A stretch of 64,000 nucleotides of DNA from Burkholderia sp. SRS-46. GTDB taxonomy: Bacteria > Pseudomonadota > Gammaproteobacteria > Burkholderiales > Burkholderiaceae. The notes under the pieces were generated by a model. That model did not search any database, was not told where the DNA came from, and was given only the letters and a program-made list of their open reading frames with translations. Positions 27,646 to 37,208 of this stretch are shown piece by piece (position 1 is the stretch's first letter; every line of letters starts with the position of its first letter). The stretch is taken from positions 186,001 to 250,000 of the forward strand of contig NZ_PTXL01000003.1 of NCBI RefSeq assembly GCF_004343775.1, written 5' to 3'. A program made the translations under genes and the position numbers.

Positions 27646-30453
27646 CTATGCGGTGTCGTCGTGCAGGGCGGCGGCTTCGCGCCGCGCGTGCGGCGGGTGT
27701 GCCGGCTGCGCGCCACCGTCGCCCGCGCACGCATGGAGACGCGCCAGGCGGCGCACGTCGGATGCGCGCGAGCGCAGGTCGAAGCGCCCGGCCAGGCTGG
27801 CAACCAGCGACGCTACCTGAGCGTCATGCCCGCGTTCGAGCAGATGGTCGGCGAGATCCAGTGCGGCACGCAGCTCCCACATGCCGGCGCCCTGCCCGCG
27901 TGCGACGCGCATCGCGTCGAGCAGGTGGCGGCGCGCGTCCTCCTCCTGCGCGCCGGCCAGATCCGCGTCGGCGTCGTTCGCCTGCTCGAGCATCGCCAGC
28001 CCTTTCGCGCGCAGCAGTTCCGGCACGAACAGATGCTCGCCACGTGCGCGACAACTTGCCAGCATGGCGTCGAGCTTCGCGCACGCTTCGCTCGCGCGGC
28101 CCGCGCGCGCCAGTTCTTCCGCCAGCACGACCGTCGCCGGCGCGAGCCGCCGCCGGAATCCGCTCGCTTCGAGACGCTGCAGAGCAGGCGCGAGGCGCAC
28201 GAGGCCGGCGCCCGGATACCCGGTCTGACTCTCGAATTGCGCTTGCAGGCATTCGGCATGGAGAAGCCAGATACCGAAGCGACGCCGCTCGGCCTCCGAG
28301 CGCAGTGCCGCAAGATAGCCGAGCGCCGCGTCGTGATCGCCGTACTGCAGCGCGAGCGGCACGGCGATCGCGCCGAGCACGACGCACAAGCGCGGCTCGT
28401 TCGCGTGCTGCCGCGCGCGCTCGACCGCATGCGCCACCAGCTGCATCGCGTGTTCCGGTTCGCCCTGGATCCACGCAAGCTGGGCGAGCGTCGCCTGCGA
28501 GAGCGTTGCCGCGCTGCTGCCCGAGCCGGCCGGCTCGTCGGCGTCGCCGAACGCCGACATCGCGGCCTCCAGCCGCTCGCGCGCCTGCGCATGCTCGCCG
28601 AAGCAATGAAGCGAAGTTGCGACCATGCTGGCCGCGAGCCACCGTTGCGCACGCGTGCCGCATCGTTCGGCCGCGCGCGCGAAGCGCGTCGCGTAGCGCA
28701 GCGATTCGTGGATGTCGCCGATCGCCAGCTTCGTATTCCATTGCCCCGCGAGCGCGCGTTTCTCGAACGCGTCGTTGCCCACGTGCGGCGGCAGCTCCGG
28801 CAGTTCGAGCATGCGATTCCACGACGTGTCGTCATCCGGATGCGGCGACGTCGTCGCGCATGCGGCATGCAAGGGGATATCGCCGCGTGTGCCGAATTCG
28901 CTCACTTGCGTCAGCGTAACGATCGGCAGCGTCGCGACGCCGGCCGCCAGTTCGCCGGCGTGGGTTCCCGCCGGCTGCCATACCGGCGCCGAAACCGGCC
29001 CTGATGCCGATGCCGATTTCAACCCGGCCGGCATCGCCGCCATTGCGCCGGCCTGCTCTCGCGCGTAGCGCGCACAGCGTGTGGCGACGCGCGCGAATTC
29101 CCCCTCGTTGCGCAGCTTTTCCAGCGCATACGCGCGGGTCGACTCCGTGAGCCAGTATTGCGCGTGGGCGCTGCGAAACTCGACGCTCAACAGCGACTTC
29201 GCGACCAGTTCGCCCAGCGCGCCGATCGTCTCGTCGACCGGCGTGCCGAACACCGCCGCCACCGCACCCACGGCATCGAACGTGAACGGACCGATGAAGC
29301 ATCCGAGCCGGCGAAACAGCGCCCGCGCGGCGGGGCTCAGCAGCGCATGGCTCCAGTCGAACGTCGCCCGCAGCGCTTGGTGGCGCGGCAACGCGGCCCG
29401 CAAGCCGCCCGTCAGCAGGTTCAGGCGATCGTCGAGACGCGATGCGACGCCCTCGATGCCGAGCGTCGCGACGCGCGCGGCCGCCAGTTCGATCGCCAGC
29501 GGCAGCCCCTCGAGACGCCGGCAGATGTCCCCGGCGAGCCGGAGGCCGACTTCGTCGGGTGCGCAACCGGCCGTCGCACGGACGCGGCAAAGGAACAGCT
29601 GGACCGCGGAACAGCCGGCAATCTCGTCGGCTCGCGCGCCGCTGCTCGGCACCGCGAGCGGCGCGACGCGCAACACGCGCTCGGCCGGGACGTGCAGCGG
29701 CTCTCGGCTGGTCACCAGCATGTGCAGCGCGTCGGTGCGCGCCGCGAGCGTCTCCACGAGGCTGGCGATCACGTCGACCACGTGCTCGGCGTTGTCGAGC
29801 ACGATCAGGCAGCGCGAGGCGGCGATCGCGTTGGCGATGCCGTCGAGGTCGGGCTCGCCGTGGCCCGCCAGGTCGAGCGCGGCCGCGAGCGCGCACAGCA
29901 CGTCGTCGTGCGTCGCGGCGCGCGCGAGCTCGACCCAGTACACGGTGTCGCGAGCGCGGCGCCGCAGGTCGCGGGCGACCTGCGCGGCGAGGCTCGTCTT
30001 GCCGATGCCGCCGGCACCAACCAGCGTGACGACGGGCATCCGGTCCAGCAAGTCGATGATCTGGCCGATCTCGGCCTGCCGCCCGATCAGCGGCGCGAAT
30101 GAAGGCCGCGGGCCGTCGCCGGGAAGCGGCGCGTCCGCAGGCCGAGTCGCCGGGGCGCCCGGGTGCGCGCCGGCCACCAGCATGTAGCCTCTGCCCGGCA
30201 CGGTCTTGATCAGGCCACGGTGGTCGCCGAGCAGCCTGCGCAATGCCGCGACATGCACCTGGAGGCAGTTTTCCTCGATGATCACGCCGGGCCAGACGGC
30301 GTCCATGATGTCGTCCTTCGACACCACGCGACCGTCCGCGCGATGCAGCACCTCGAGAATGTCGAACGCGCGCGCGCCGACGCGCAGCGGCGCGCCGTGC
30401 CGACGAATGTCGCGCTGCGCGAAGTCCACCGACAACGTCCCGATCTGGATCAT
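27646..30453 (-). CDS. wHTH-NTPase-TPR transcriptional regulator (COG3903 type), copy 2
   Basis: Paralogue of the gene at 21475-24105, 935 residues. The ATG at 30453 has a strong GGAGG five bases upstream. Residues 1-95 form the winged helix (GARAFDILEVLHRADGRVVSK, PGRGYMLVAG); an ATPase with P-loop GAGGIGKT and LIVLDNAEHVVD follows, then a long helical TPR-like half with a low-complexity insert around 28900-29050. It is convergent with the exported hydrolase and divergent from the AraC gene. Confidence 0.87.
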   Translation of the reverse strand: MIQIGTLSVDFAQRDIRRHGAPLRVGARAFDILEVLHRADGRVVSKDDIMDAVWPGVIIEENCLQVHVAALRRLLGDHRGLIKTVPGRGYMLVAGAHPGAPATRPADAPLPGDGPRPSFAPLIGRQAEIGQIIDLLDRMPVVTLVGAGGIGKTSLAAQVARDLRRRARDTVYWVELARAATHDDVLCALAAALDLAGHGEPDLDGIANAIAASRCLIVLDNAEHVVDVIASLVETLAARTDALHMLVTSREPLHVPAERVLRVAPLAVPSSGARADEIAGCSAVQLFLCRVRATAGCAPDEVGLRLAGDICRRLEGLPLAIELAAARVATLGIEGVASRLDDRLNLLTGGLRAALPRHQALRATFDWSHALLSPAARALFRRLGCFIGPFTFDAVGAVAAVFGTPVDETIGALGELVAKSLLSVEFRSAHAQYWLTESTRAYALEKLRNEGEFARVATRCARYAREQAGAMAAMPAGLKSASASGPVSAPVWQPAGTHAGELAAGVATLPIVTLTQVSEFGTRGDIPLHAACATTSPHPDDDTSWNRMLELPELPPHVGNDAFEKRALAGQWNTKLAIGDIHESLRYATRFARAAERCGTRAQRWLAASMVATSLHCFGEHAQARERLEAAMSAFGDADEPAGSGSSAATLSQATLAQLAWIQGEPEHAMQLVAHAVERARQHANEPRLCVVLGAIAVPLALQYGDHDAALGYLAALRSEAERRRFGIWLLHAECLQAQFESQTGYPGAGLVRLAPALQRLEASGFRRRLAPATVVLAEELARAGRASEACAKLDAMLASCRARGEHLFVPELLRAKGLAMLEQANDADADLAGAQEEDARRHLLDAMRVARGQGAGMWELRAALDLADHLLERGHDAQVASLVASLAGRFDLRSRASDVRRLARLHACAGDGGAQPAHPPHARREAAALHDDTA

Positions 30454-30731
30454 GGCTGCCTCCGGCGACCTTTCGACGACGGCCCGCCGAACGCTGCGGC
30501 ATCGGGCCGGAAATTGGCGCCCCGCGCCCCCTGTTGCATCAAACTCGACACGCCATGCCACGCGCGCAGCGCAAGTGTAGGCAGCCCCGGATCGCATGTC
30601 TTGAACGAAAATCCACCGCACGCCCGGCGAGCCGTGCATTTTCGTTCAATTGTACTTGGGGCAGTCACGCGTCCCGTATAAACTGGCCGCTGATTTCTCG
30701 CCTCCCGGGCACCCTTCAAGGATTCAGCGTC

Positions 30732-31640
30732 ATGTCTCATTCGTTCGTCGCGCCCGCCACGCCGGCGCCCAAGGACACGCTCGGATGCGTGTCGGGCCTG
30801 CTGTCCCGCGATGTCGAACATGTCGCGGACGGCCTCACGTTTCATCGCAAATGCATGCCGGCCGAGCAATTCGAGCGCATCGTGATGCCCGCCTGCGACC
30901 GCGGCTTCCTGGTCGGCATTTCCCTGAAGGACGGGCACCGCCGCACCTTGTATCGGGGTACCCAAAAAGCCGAAAGAGCGTTCCGGCACCACTCGATCTA
31001 CATTCGGGATTTCTCCGAGCATTTCCGCGCGGATCTCCACGGCAATTTCGATTTCGTGCTCGTGGAGCTGCCGCGGGCGTATCTCGACCGGCTCGGCGAG
31101 GAACACGGCGACGCGCTCATCAGCGGCCTGACCTGTGCTGCCGATACGCGCGACCCGGTGCTCGGTCATCTCGCGCATGCGGTCGCCGACAGCCTCGACA
31201 TGCCGGGCGCGCTCAATACGCTGTTCGTCGAGCAGATCGGGCTCGCGATCGGTACGCACCTCGCGCGGCGCTACGGCAGCGCGGCCCAAGGCGACCTCCA
31301 CCGCAAGGGCACGCTGTCGCCCGCGCACGTGGCGCGCGCGAAGGAGCTCCTGATGCAAAAGGCGAACCTTGGCCTGTCGCTCGCCGAAGTCGCGCAGGCC
31401 TGCAACCTGTCGCGCGGCTATTTCATTCGCGCGTTCTCGCAGGCCACCGGCCGCACGCCGCACCAGTGGCTGCTCGATCAGCGCGTGACCGAGGCACGGC
31501 GGCTGATCGAATCGACCGCCATGACGCTCGCCGAAATTGCCGCGGCCTGCGGGTTCGCGGACCAGAGCCATCTGAGCCGCGCGTTCGCGAAGGTGGTCGG
31601 CCATGCCCCCGGCGCGTGGCGGCGCGGCGCTGGCCGCTGA
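30732..31640 (+). CDS. AraC-family transcriptional regulator
   Basis: Regulator of 302 residues. The ATG at 30732 has AAGGA upstream (cttcaaggattcagcgtc). The N-terminal 190 residues form a sensing domain without a recognised ligand. The C-terminal 100 residues hold two helix-turn-helix units (LSLAEVAQACNLSRGYFIRAFSQATG and LAEIAAACGFADQSHLSRAFAKVVG). It is divergent from the large regulator and upstream of a DUF1275 membrane protein. Its target is unknown. Confidence 0.9.
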   Translation: MSHSFVAPATPAPKDTLGCVSGLLSRDVEHVADGLTFHRKCMPAEQFERIVMPACDRGFLVGISLKDGHRRTLYRGTQKAERAFRHHSIYIRDFSEHFRADLHGNFDFVLVELPRAYLDRLGEEHGDALISGLTCAADTRDPVLGHLAHAVADSLDMPGALNTLFVEQIGLAIGTHLARRYGSAAQGDLHRKGTLSPAHVARAKELLMQKANLGLSLAEVAQACNLSRGYFIRAFSQATGRTPHQWLLDQRVTEARRLIESTAMTLAEIAAACGFADQSHLSRAFAKVVGHAPGAWRRGAGR

Positions 31641-31777
31641 GCGCACGTCGCCCGACGGCGCTTGCGAAGAATTCAGAACGTTTCATGTGACCGCGCGCGC
31701 CGGTTCGCCTATCCTCGACGAGCGCTCGCTCGAGGCGCGCGCCACCGCCCCTGAACCCCCGACGTCCCGGAACACAC

Positions 31778-32458
31778 ATGAACGACACCCGACTGCCCGT
31801 GCTGCTTAGCTTCAACGGCGGCTTCGTCGACACCGCGGGCTTTCTCGCGCTGCAGGGGCTCTTCACCGCGCACGTGACCGGCAACTTCGTCACGCTCGGC
31901 GCCACGCTCGTGTCCGGCACGTCGGGCGCGATCGCGAAACTCGCGGCGCTGCCCGTGTTCTGCATCGCGATCGTGCTCGCGACCGTCTGCGCGAACCGGC
32001 TGAGCGCGCGCGGCGTCAATGCGCTGCGCGTGATGCTGCTCGCGCAGGCCGCGCTGCTGGCGGGCGGCGCGGCGCTCGCGGCAGGCGTCGGACCGTTTCC
32101 GAACAGCGATGCGCTGCCGGCACTGGCGACCGGCATGACGCTCGTCGTCGCGATGGCCGTGCAGAACGCGCTGCACCGCCTGCATCTGTCCGACGCCCCG
32201 CCGACCACGCTGATGACGGGCACCGTCACGCAGATCATGATCTCGCTCGGCGAGCGCATCGGTTCGGACGCGCCGCGCAAGCCGGGCGACGACGCGCGCC
32301 TGCGGAAGATGGCGATCAGCGTCGCCGCCTTCGCCGCCGGTTGCGGCGCGGCCGCCGGCCTTTATCTGGCGGCAGGCCTGTGGTGCCTGTTCCTGCCGCC
32401 GGTACTCGTGATGATCGGCTGGGCGTGCAGCGCCGCGCCGGCTAGCGCGCCGCGCTGA
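31778..32458 (+). CDS. DUF1275 (YoaK-like) integral membrane protein
   Basis: Inner-membrane protein of 226 residues with about six predicted transmembrane segments. The family signature is near the N-terminus (SFNGGFVDTAGFLALQGLFTAHVTGNFVTLG), with the loop TTLMTGTVTQIMISLGE later. Function is unknown for the family. It is followed by a bidirectional-looking hairpin at 32499-32521 and a convergent YcaC-like gene. Confidence 0.9.
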   Translation: MNDTRLPVLLSFNGGFVDTAGFLALQGLFTAHVTGNFVTLGATLVSGTSGAIAKLAALPVFCIAIVLATVCANRLSARGVNALRVMLLAQAALLAGGAALAAGVGPFPNSDALPALATGMTLVVAMAVQNALHRLHLSDAPPTTLMTGTVTQIMISLGERIGSDAPRKPGDDARLRKMAISVAAFAAGCGAAAGLYLAAGLWCLFLPPVLVMIGWACSAAPASAPR

Positions 32459-32491
32459 TCCCCCGCCTCGGCGCGTTCACCGCGCGCCGAT

Positions 32492-32521
32492 AAAAAAACT
32501 GCCGCGCCGTCGACGCGGCAG
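32492..32521 (-). terminator. Intrinsic terminator of the YcaC-like gene
   Basis: Stem CTGCCGCG/CGCGGCAG (8 bp) with a 7-base loop at 32499-32521. On the minus strand it is followed at once by seven U (plus-strand AAAAAAA at 32492-32498). It lies about 50 bases past the stop of the hydrolase at 32573. Confidence 0.8.
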
Positions 32522-32572
32522 CTTCTTCGTGGTTCGATTCCGGGGCGCGCATGACGCCCCGATCGACCGACC

Positions 32573-33259
32573 TTACTTCGCAGGCACCGCCGGGATGATC
32601 TCGTGGGCGTTCGCGGTACGCTGCTGCGCCTTGTGCACCATCGTGTACGCGTAGTCGACGCCGATCCCGTATGCGCCCGAATGCTCCTTCGCGATCGCCA
32701 TCACGGCGTCGTAGGTGCCGCGGTGCGCCCAGTCACGCTGCCATTCGAGCATCACCTGCTGCCAGGTCACCGGCACGACGCCGGCCTGGATCATGCGCTG
32801 CATCGCGTGGTCGTGCGCTTCCTTGGTCGTGCCGCCCGATGCGTCGGCCACCATGTAGATCTCGTAGCCGCCTTCCAGCATCGCGCACAGTGCGAACGTG
32901 TTGTTGCACACCTCGGTCCACAGGCCCGACACCACCACTTTCTTGCGACCGTTCTTCGCGAGCGCGTCGCGCACCTTCTGGTCGTCCCACGAGTTCATCG
33001 ACGTGCGCTCGAGCAGCGGGTGATCCGGGAACACGTCGAGCAGTTCCGGATACGTGTAGCCCGAGAAGCTCTCGGTCTCGACGGTCGTGATGATCGTCGG
33101 GATATCGAAGGTCTTCGCGGCCTTCGCCAGCCCGACCACGTTGTTCTTCAGCACTTGCCGGTCGATCGACTGCACGCCGAATGCCATTTGCGGCTGCTGA
33201 TCGATGAAGATCATCTGGCAGTTTTGCGGGGTGAGTACTTCGAGTTTCGGGTTGCTCAT
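32573..33259 (-). CDS. Isochorismatase-fold cysteine hydrolase (YcaC-like)
   Basis: Cytoplasmic hydrolase of 228 residues. The triad is visible: Asp in IFIDQQPQM, Lys in KNGRKKVVVSG, and the nucleophile Cys in LWTEVCNNTF. It is longer at the C-terminus than short YcaC proteins, with a tail GVDYAYTMVHKAQQRTANAHE, as in many proteobacterial members annotated as hydrolases of unknown substrate. A terminator follows. It is divergent from the XapX-led operon and separated from it by 340 bases with no gene. Confidence 0.88.
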   Translation of the reverse strand: MSNPKLEVLTPQNCQMIFIDQQPQMAFGVQSIDRQVLKNNVVGLAKAAKTFDIPTIITTVETESFSGYTYPELLDVFPDHPLLERTSMNSWDDQKVRDALAKNGRKKVVVSGLWTEVCNNTFALCAMLEGGYEIYMVADASGGTTKEAHDHAMQRMIQAGVVPVTWQQVMLEWQRDWAHRGTYDAVMAIAKEHSGAYGIGVDYAYTMVHKAQQRTANAHEIIPAVPAK

Positions 33260-33601
33260 GATTGCTTGATCCTCTCAATCTTCAAAACGTTACGGGCAGG
33301 ACGGCTTTCGCCGTACGACCGATACGACGAAGGCGCATGAAGCGCGCTTCGCCGCACCGGCGCCGCCGATCATTTCGGCGTCTTTATCATGCTAGCAACG
33401 TCCGTCTTAAATATCCTTAAATCTCCTTAATTCACCCTTCGTGCGCGTCTCAAGACCGCATCGCCTGCCTACAATCCAGTCGTCGCAGTGCTTGCCGCAA
33501 GCGAATTCCAGGCTTGCGCATCATTCGGCCGCGCCCCGCTCGCCCGCCACGGGCGTCATGCGCGCGGCCATCCCGCTCACGCACCGCCCGAGGTTCCACT
33601 C
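33260..33601. other. Divergent promoter region between YcaC-like gene and XapX operon
   Basis: About 340 bases without a gene, AT-richer around 33385-33430. It presumably carries both divergent promoters. No operator was identified. Confidence 0.45.
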
Positions 33602-33889
33602 ATGAAGATTTATGTCCTGTCGTTGCTCGCCGGCGTGCTCGTCGGCGTGATCTACAGCCTGCTGCACGTCCGCTCGCCCGCGCCTCCGCTCGTCGCGCTG
33701 GTCGGCCTGCTCGGCATCCTCGCGGGCGAGCAGATCGTGCCGGTCGCGAAGCAGATGCTGTCGGGCACCGCGTTCCATGCGGCATGGCGCGACTCGAAGT
33801 GCAACCAGCACATGTTCGGCGCATTGCCGGGGCGCAACGCCAACGCCACCACCCAGGTTGACAGCCATTCCACGGAGAACCGCGCATGA
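33602..33889 (+). CDS. XapX-domain small membrane protein
   Basis: A 95-residue protein with two hydrophobic segments (IYVLSLLAGVLVGVIYSLL and ALVGLLGILAGEQIVPV) matching the XapX domain (LLAGxLVGxxYxLLxVRSPAPP) followed by a polar tail. It is the first gene of an operon; its stop overlaps the next start (ATGA at 33886). Function is unknown, and XapX proteins commonly sit beside YtcJ-type amidohydrolases. Confidence 0.87.
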   Translation: MKIYVLSLLAGVLVGVIYSLLHVRSPAPPLVALVGLLGILAGEQIVPVAKQMLSGTAFHAAWRDSKCNQHMFGALPGRNANATTQVDSHSTENRA

Positions 33890-35775
33890 CCACGCCCAGC
33901 CCGAAATCGCCCGACGTCATCTTCCGCAACGGGCGCTTCACGACCCTGAACCCGTCGCGCCCGACCGCCAGCGCGGTCGCGATCACCGACGGCGTGTTCT
34001 CGGCCGTCGGCGACGATAGCGAGGTGATGGCGCTCGCGGCCGGCCACACGCAAGTCGTCGATCTCGGCGGTCGAGCGGCGCTGCCGGGCCTCATCGACAA
34101 TCACCTGCACATCATCCGCGGCGGGCTGAACTTCAATATGGAGCTGCGCTGGGACGGCGTGCGCTCGCTCGCGACCGCGATGGACATGCTGAAGCAGCAG
34201 GTGGCGATCACGCCGGCGCCGCAGTGGGTACGCATCGTCGGCGGCTTCACCGAACACCAGTTCGTCGAGAAGCGGCTGCCGACGATCGACGAACTGAACG
34301 CAGTCGCGCCCGATACGCCCGTCTTCATCCTGCACCTGTACGACCGCGCGATGCTCAATGCGGCCGCGCTGCGCGTCGTCGGCTACACGAAGGACACGCC
34401 CGAGCCGCCGGGCGGCGAGATCGTGCGGGACGCCCACGGCAACCCGAGCGGCCTGCTGCTCGCGAAACCGAACGCCGCGATCCTGTACTCGACGCTCGCG
34501 AAAGGCCCGAAGCTGCCGCTCGAATACCAGGTCAACTCGACGCGCCATTTCATGCGCGAGCTGAACCGGCTGGGCGTGACGGGCGCGATCGACGCGGGCG
34601 GCGGCTTCCAGAATTATCCGGAGGATTACGAAGTGATCCAGCAGCTCGCCGACGCGAAGCAGCTGACGATCCGCCTGGCGTACAACCTGTTCACGCAGAA
34701 GCCTCAGCAGGAGAAGGACGATTTCCTGAACTGGACAAAAACGTCGCGCTACAAGCAGGGCGACGACTATTTCCGCCACAACGGCGCGGGCGAGATGCTG
34801 GTGTTCTCCGCCGCGGACTTCGAGGATTTCCGCCAGCCGCGCCCGGACATGGCGCCGGAGATGGAATCCGATCTCGAGGACGTCGTGCGGATCCTCGCGC
34901 AGAACCGCTGGCCGTGGCGCATGCACGCGACCTACGACGAGACGATCAGCCGCGCGCTCGACGTGTTCGAGAAAGTGAACCGCGAGACGCCGCTCGCGGG
35001 GCTCAACTGGTTCTTCGACCACGCGGAGACGATCTCCGAGCGCTCGATGGATCGCATCGCGGCGCTCGGCGGCGGTGTCGCGGTGCAGCACCGGATGGCC
35101 TACCAGGGCGAGTATTTCGTCGAGCGCTACGGCTCGAAGGCCGGCGAGGCGACCCCGCCTGTCGCGAAGATGCTGTCGAAGGGGCTGAAGGTCTCCGCGG
35201 GCACCGATGCGACGCGCGTCGCGAGCTACAACCCGTGGGTGTCGCTGTCGTGGCTCGTGACCGGGCGGACCGTCGGCGGCCTGCGCCTGTATCCGCAGGC
35301 GAATTGCGTCGATCGCGAAACGGCGCTGCGGATGTGGACCGAGAACGTCACGTGGTTCTCGAACGAGGAAGGCAAGAAAGGCCGGATCGAAGTCGGGCAG
35401 CTCGCGGACCTGATCGTGCCGGACCGCGACTTCTTCGCGTGCGCCGAGGCCGACATCGCCGACACAACGTCGCTGCTGACGGTGGTCGGCGGCAAGGTCG
35501 TCTATGCGGCGGGGCCGTTTGCCGATCGCGACGCGCCGCTGCCGCCCGCGATGCCGGACTGGTCGCCGGTGCGCGCGTTCGGCGGCTATGCCGGCTGGGG
35601 CGCGGCAGGCGCCGACGGCCGGCCGCTGCACCGCGCGGCCGCGCAGATGTGCGGCTGCGCGAGCGCGTGCGGCGTGCACGGCCATGCGCATGCGCGCGCG
35701 TGGTCGAGCGAGGTGCCGGCGTCGGACCTGAAATCGTTCTGGGGCGCGCTCGGCTGCGCGTGCTGGGCGGTATGA
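33886..35775 (+). CDS. YtcJ-type amidohydrolase with Cys-rich C-terminus
   Basis: Metal-dependent amidohydrolase of 629 residues, translationally coupled to XapX (ATGA overlap). Family blocks are VIFRNGRFTTLNPSRPTASA, the metal motif LPGLIDNHLHIIRGG, WFFDHAETIS, AVQHRMAYQG, and the late Asp in VSAGTDATRVASYNP. An extra C-terminal segment after about residue 590 is Cys/His-rich (MCGCASACGVHGHAHARAW, then LGCACWAV), suggesting a metal site or disulfides. It overlaps the DoxX gene by ATGA. The substrate is unknown. Confidence 0.88.
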   Translation: MTTPSPKSPDVIFRNGRFTTLNPSRPTASAVAITDGVFSAVGDDSEVMALAAGHTQVVDLGGRAALPGLIDNHLHIIRGGLNFNMELRWDGVRSLATAMDMLKQQVAITPAPQWVRIVGGFTEHQFVEKRLPTIDELNAVAPDTPVFILHLYDRAMLNAAALRVVGYTKDTPEPPGGEIVRDAHGNPSGLLLAKPNAAILYSTLAKGPKLPLEYQVNSTRHFMRELNRLGVTGAIDAGGGFQNYPEDYEVIQQLADAKQLTIRLAYNLFTQKPQQEKDDFLNWTKTSRYKQGDDYFRHNGAGEMLVFSAADFEDFRQPRPDMAPEMESDLEDVVRILAQNRWPWRMHATYDETISRALDVFEKVNRETPLAGLNWFFDHAETISERSMDRIAALGGGVAVQHRMAYQGEYFVERYGSKAGEATPPVAKMLSKGLKVSAGTDATRVASYNPWVSLSWLVTGRTVGGLRLYPQANCVDRETALRMWTENVTWFSNEEGKKGRIEVGQLADLIVPDRDFFACAEADIADTTSLLTVVGGKVVYAAGPFADRDAPLPPAMPDWSPVRAFGGYAGWGAAGADGRPLHRAAAQMCGCASACGVHGHAHARAWSSEVPASDLKSFWGALGCACWAV

Positions 35776-36239
35776 ACGGCCTCATCCGCCGGATCGACGC
35801 GCACGCGGCCGCGCTGCTGCGGCCACTGGCGCGGAGCCGGTTCGTCCGCTGGCTGGCCCTGCTCGGCCTGTGCTCCGCCTATCTGCAGGGCGGCCTGCAC
35901 AAGGCCGGCGACTTCGGCGCGGCCATCGCCGAGATGCGGCACTTCGGTGTCGAGCCGGCCGCGCCGATCGCGGCGCTCGTGATCGCGGTCGAGCTGGTCG
36001 CTCCGCTGCTGATCCTCACCGGCGTGCTGCGCTGGCTCGGCGCCGGCGTGCTCGCGGGCTTCACGCTGTTCGCCGCGAGCGTCGCGAACGCGTTCTGGCA
36101 CGCACCGCCGGAGGCCCGCTTCGGGCTTACCGCCGCGTTTTTCGAGCACGTCGGGCTCGCGTGCGCGTTCGCGCTGGTTGCGCTGCACGACCTGCGCGAG
36201 CGCGAGGTGCCCGCCCCAACCGACGCCGGCTCCCGATAG
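35772..36239 (+). CDS. DoxX-family membrane protein
   Basis: Inner-membrane protein of 155 residues with four hydrophobic segments. The DoxX pattern is visible in FVRWLALLGLCSAYLQGGLHKAGDF and IAALVIAVELVAPLLILTGVLRWLGA. It starts in a 4-base overlap with the amidohydrolase (ATGA at 35772), so translation is coupled. Its role in the operon is unknown. Confidence 0.85.
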   Translation: MNGLIRRIDAHAAALLRPLARSRFVRWLALLGLCSAYLQGGLHKAGDFGAAIAEMRHFGVEPAAPIAALVIAVELVAPLLILTGVLRWLGAGVLAGFTLFAASVANAFWHAPPEARFGLTAAFFEHVGLACAFALVALHDLREREVPAPTDAGSR

Positions 36240-36266
36240 CCGGCCCATTGTGTATTGCCTACCGCC

Positions 36267-37208
36267 ATGTCAAAACCAACCATGAAACACCCTGCGCTGA
36301 AACTCAAGACGCTCGTCCTGTCCGCGGCACTCGGCCTCGCCGTTTCGATCGGCACCGTAAGCGCCGTGCACGCCGCGCAGCCGGCCCACACGGCAGCGAC
36401 CGTCGCCGTCGCACCGCAATACGATACGACCCACGTGTACGTCGCGCCCGAGGACGTCGAGCGCTTCGTCGCGAGCTTCCTCGCGACCTTCGGCGGCAAG
36501 AGCACGCCGCAGGTCGTCGCGACGGTCACGCCGACGCCCAGCTCGACCACGTCGCAACTGCTGCAGACACCATCCGGCACGGTGTCGCTGTTCGGCTTCA
36601 AGACGCCCGTGCCCTATCCGTTCGGCGCGGAGCGCACCGGCTACCTCGTGAGCGACATGGACCGCGCGATCCGCGATGCGCGGGCGGCCGGCGCGAGCGT
36701 GCTGGTCGAGACGTTCCCGGACCCGATCGGGCGCGACGCGGTGATCCAGTGGCCGGGCGGCGTCAACATGCAGCTCTACATCCACACGACGACGCCGAAC
36801 TACGCGCCGTTCGAACGCGTGCCGGAAAACCGGGTCTACGTGCCGCGCGACGTCGCGAACGCACTGATCCGCGGCTTCGTGCGCTTCTCACACGGCAAGG
36901 TGGTGTCCGATGTCGCGCAGGCGCCCGGCGTCGAGATCGGCCGGCCCGACGACCGCTATCGCCGGGTGCGGATCGAATCGCCGTTCGGCAAGATGGTCGT
37001 GCTCGTGACCGACGGCCACCTGCCCTATCCGTACGGCCGCGACACCACCGGCTATGAAGTCGCGAACCTGGCGGAGACGCTCGACAAGGCGAAGGCCGCG
37101 GGCGTGACCGTGCTCGTGCCGCCGTATTCGGCCGATGGACGCGACGCCGCGATCGTGCAGTTCCCCGGCGGCTACGTCGCCGAGATTCACCAGACGACGC
37201 AGCCGTGA
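36267..37208 (+). CDS. Exported two-module VOC (glyoxalase-fold) protein
   Basis: A 313-residue protein with a signal peptide (KTLVLSAALGLAVSIGTVSAVHA) and two similar VOC half-modules. The modules are marked by TPVPYPFGAERTGYLVSDMDRAI and HLPYPYGRDTTGYEVANLAETLDKA, each followed by a VxxPGGxxxxxH-like strand (WPGGVNMQLYIH, FPGGYVAEIH). A periplasmic location is likely, which is uncommon for this fold. The start could also be 36282. It overlaps the next gene by 4 bases (GTGA). Confidence 0.8.
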   Translation: MSKPTMKHPALKLKTLVLSAALGLAVSIGTVSAVHAAQPAHTAATVAVAPQYDTTHVYVAPEDVERFVASFLATFGGKSTPQVVATVTPTPSSTTSQLLQTPSGTVSLFGFKTPVPYPFGAERTGYLVSDMDRAIRDARAAGASVLVETFPDPIGRDAVIQWPGGVNMQLYIHTTTPNYAPFERVPENRVYVPRDVANALIRGFVRFSHGKVVSDVAQAPGVEIGRPDDRYRRVRIESPFGKMVVLVTDGHLPYPYGRDTTGYEVANLAETLDKAKAAGVTVLVPPYSADGRDAAIVQFPGGYVAEIHQTTQP

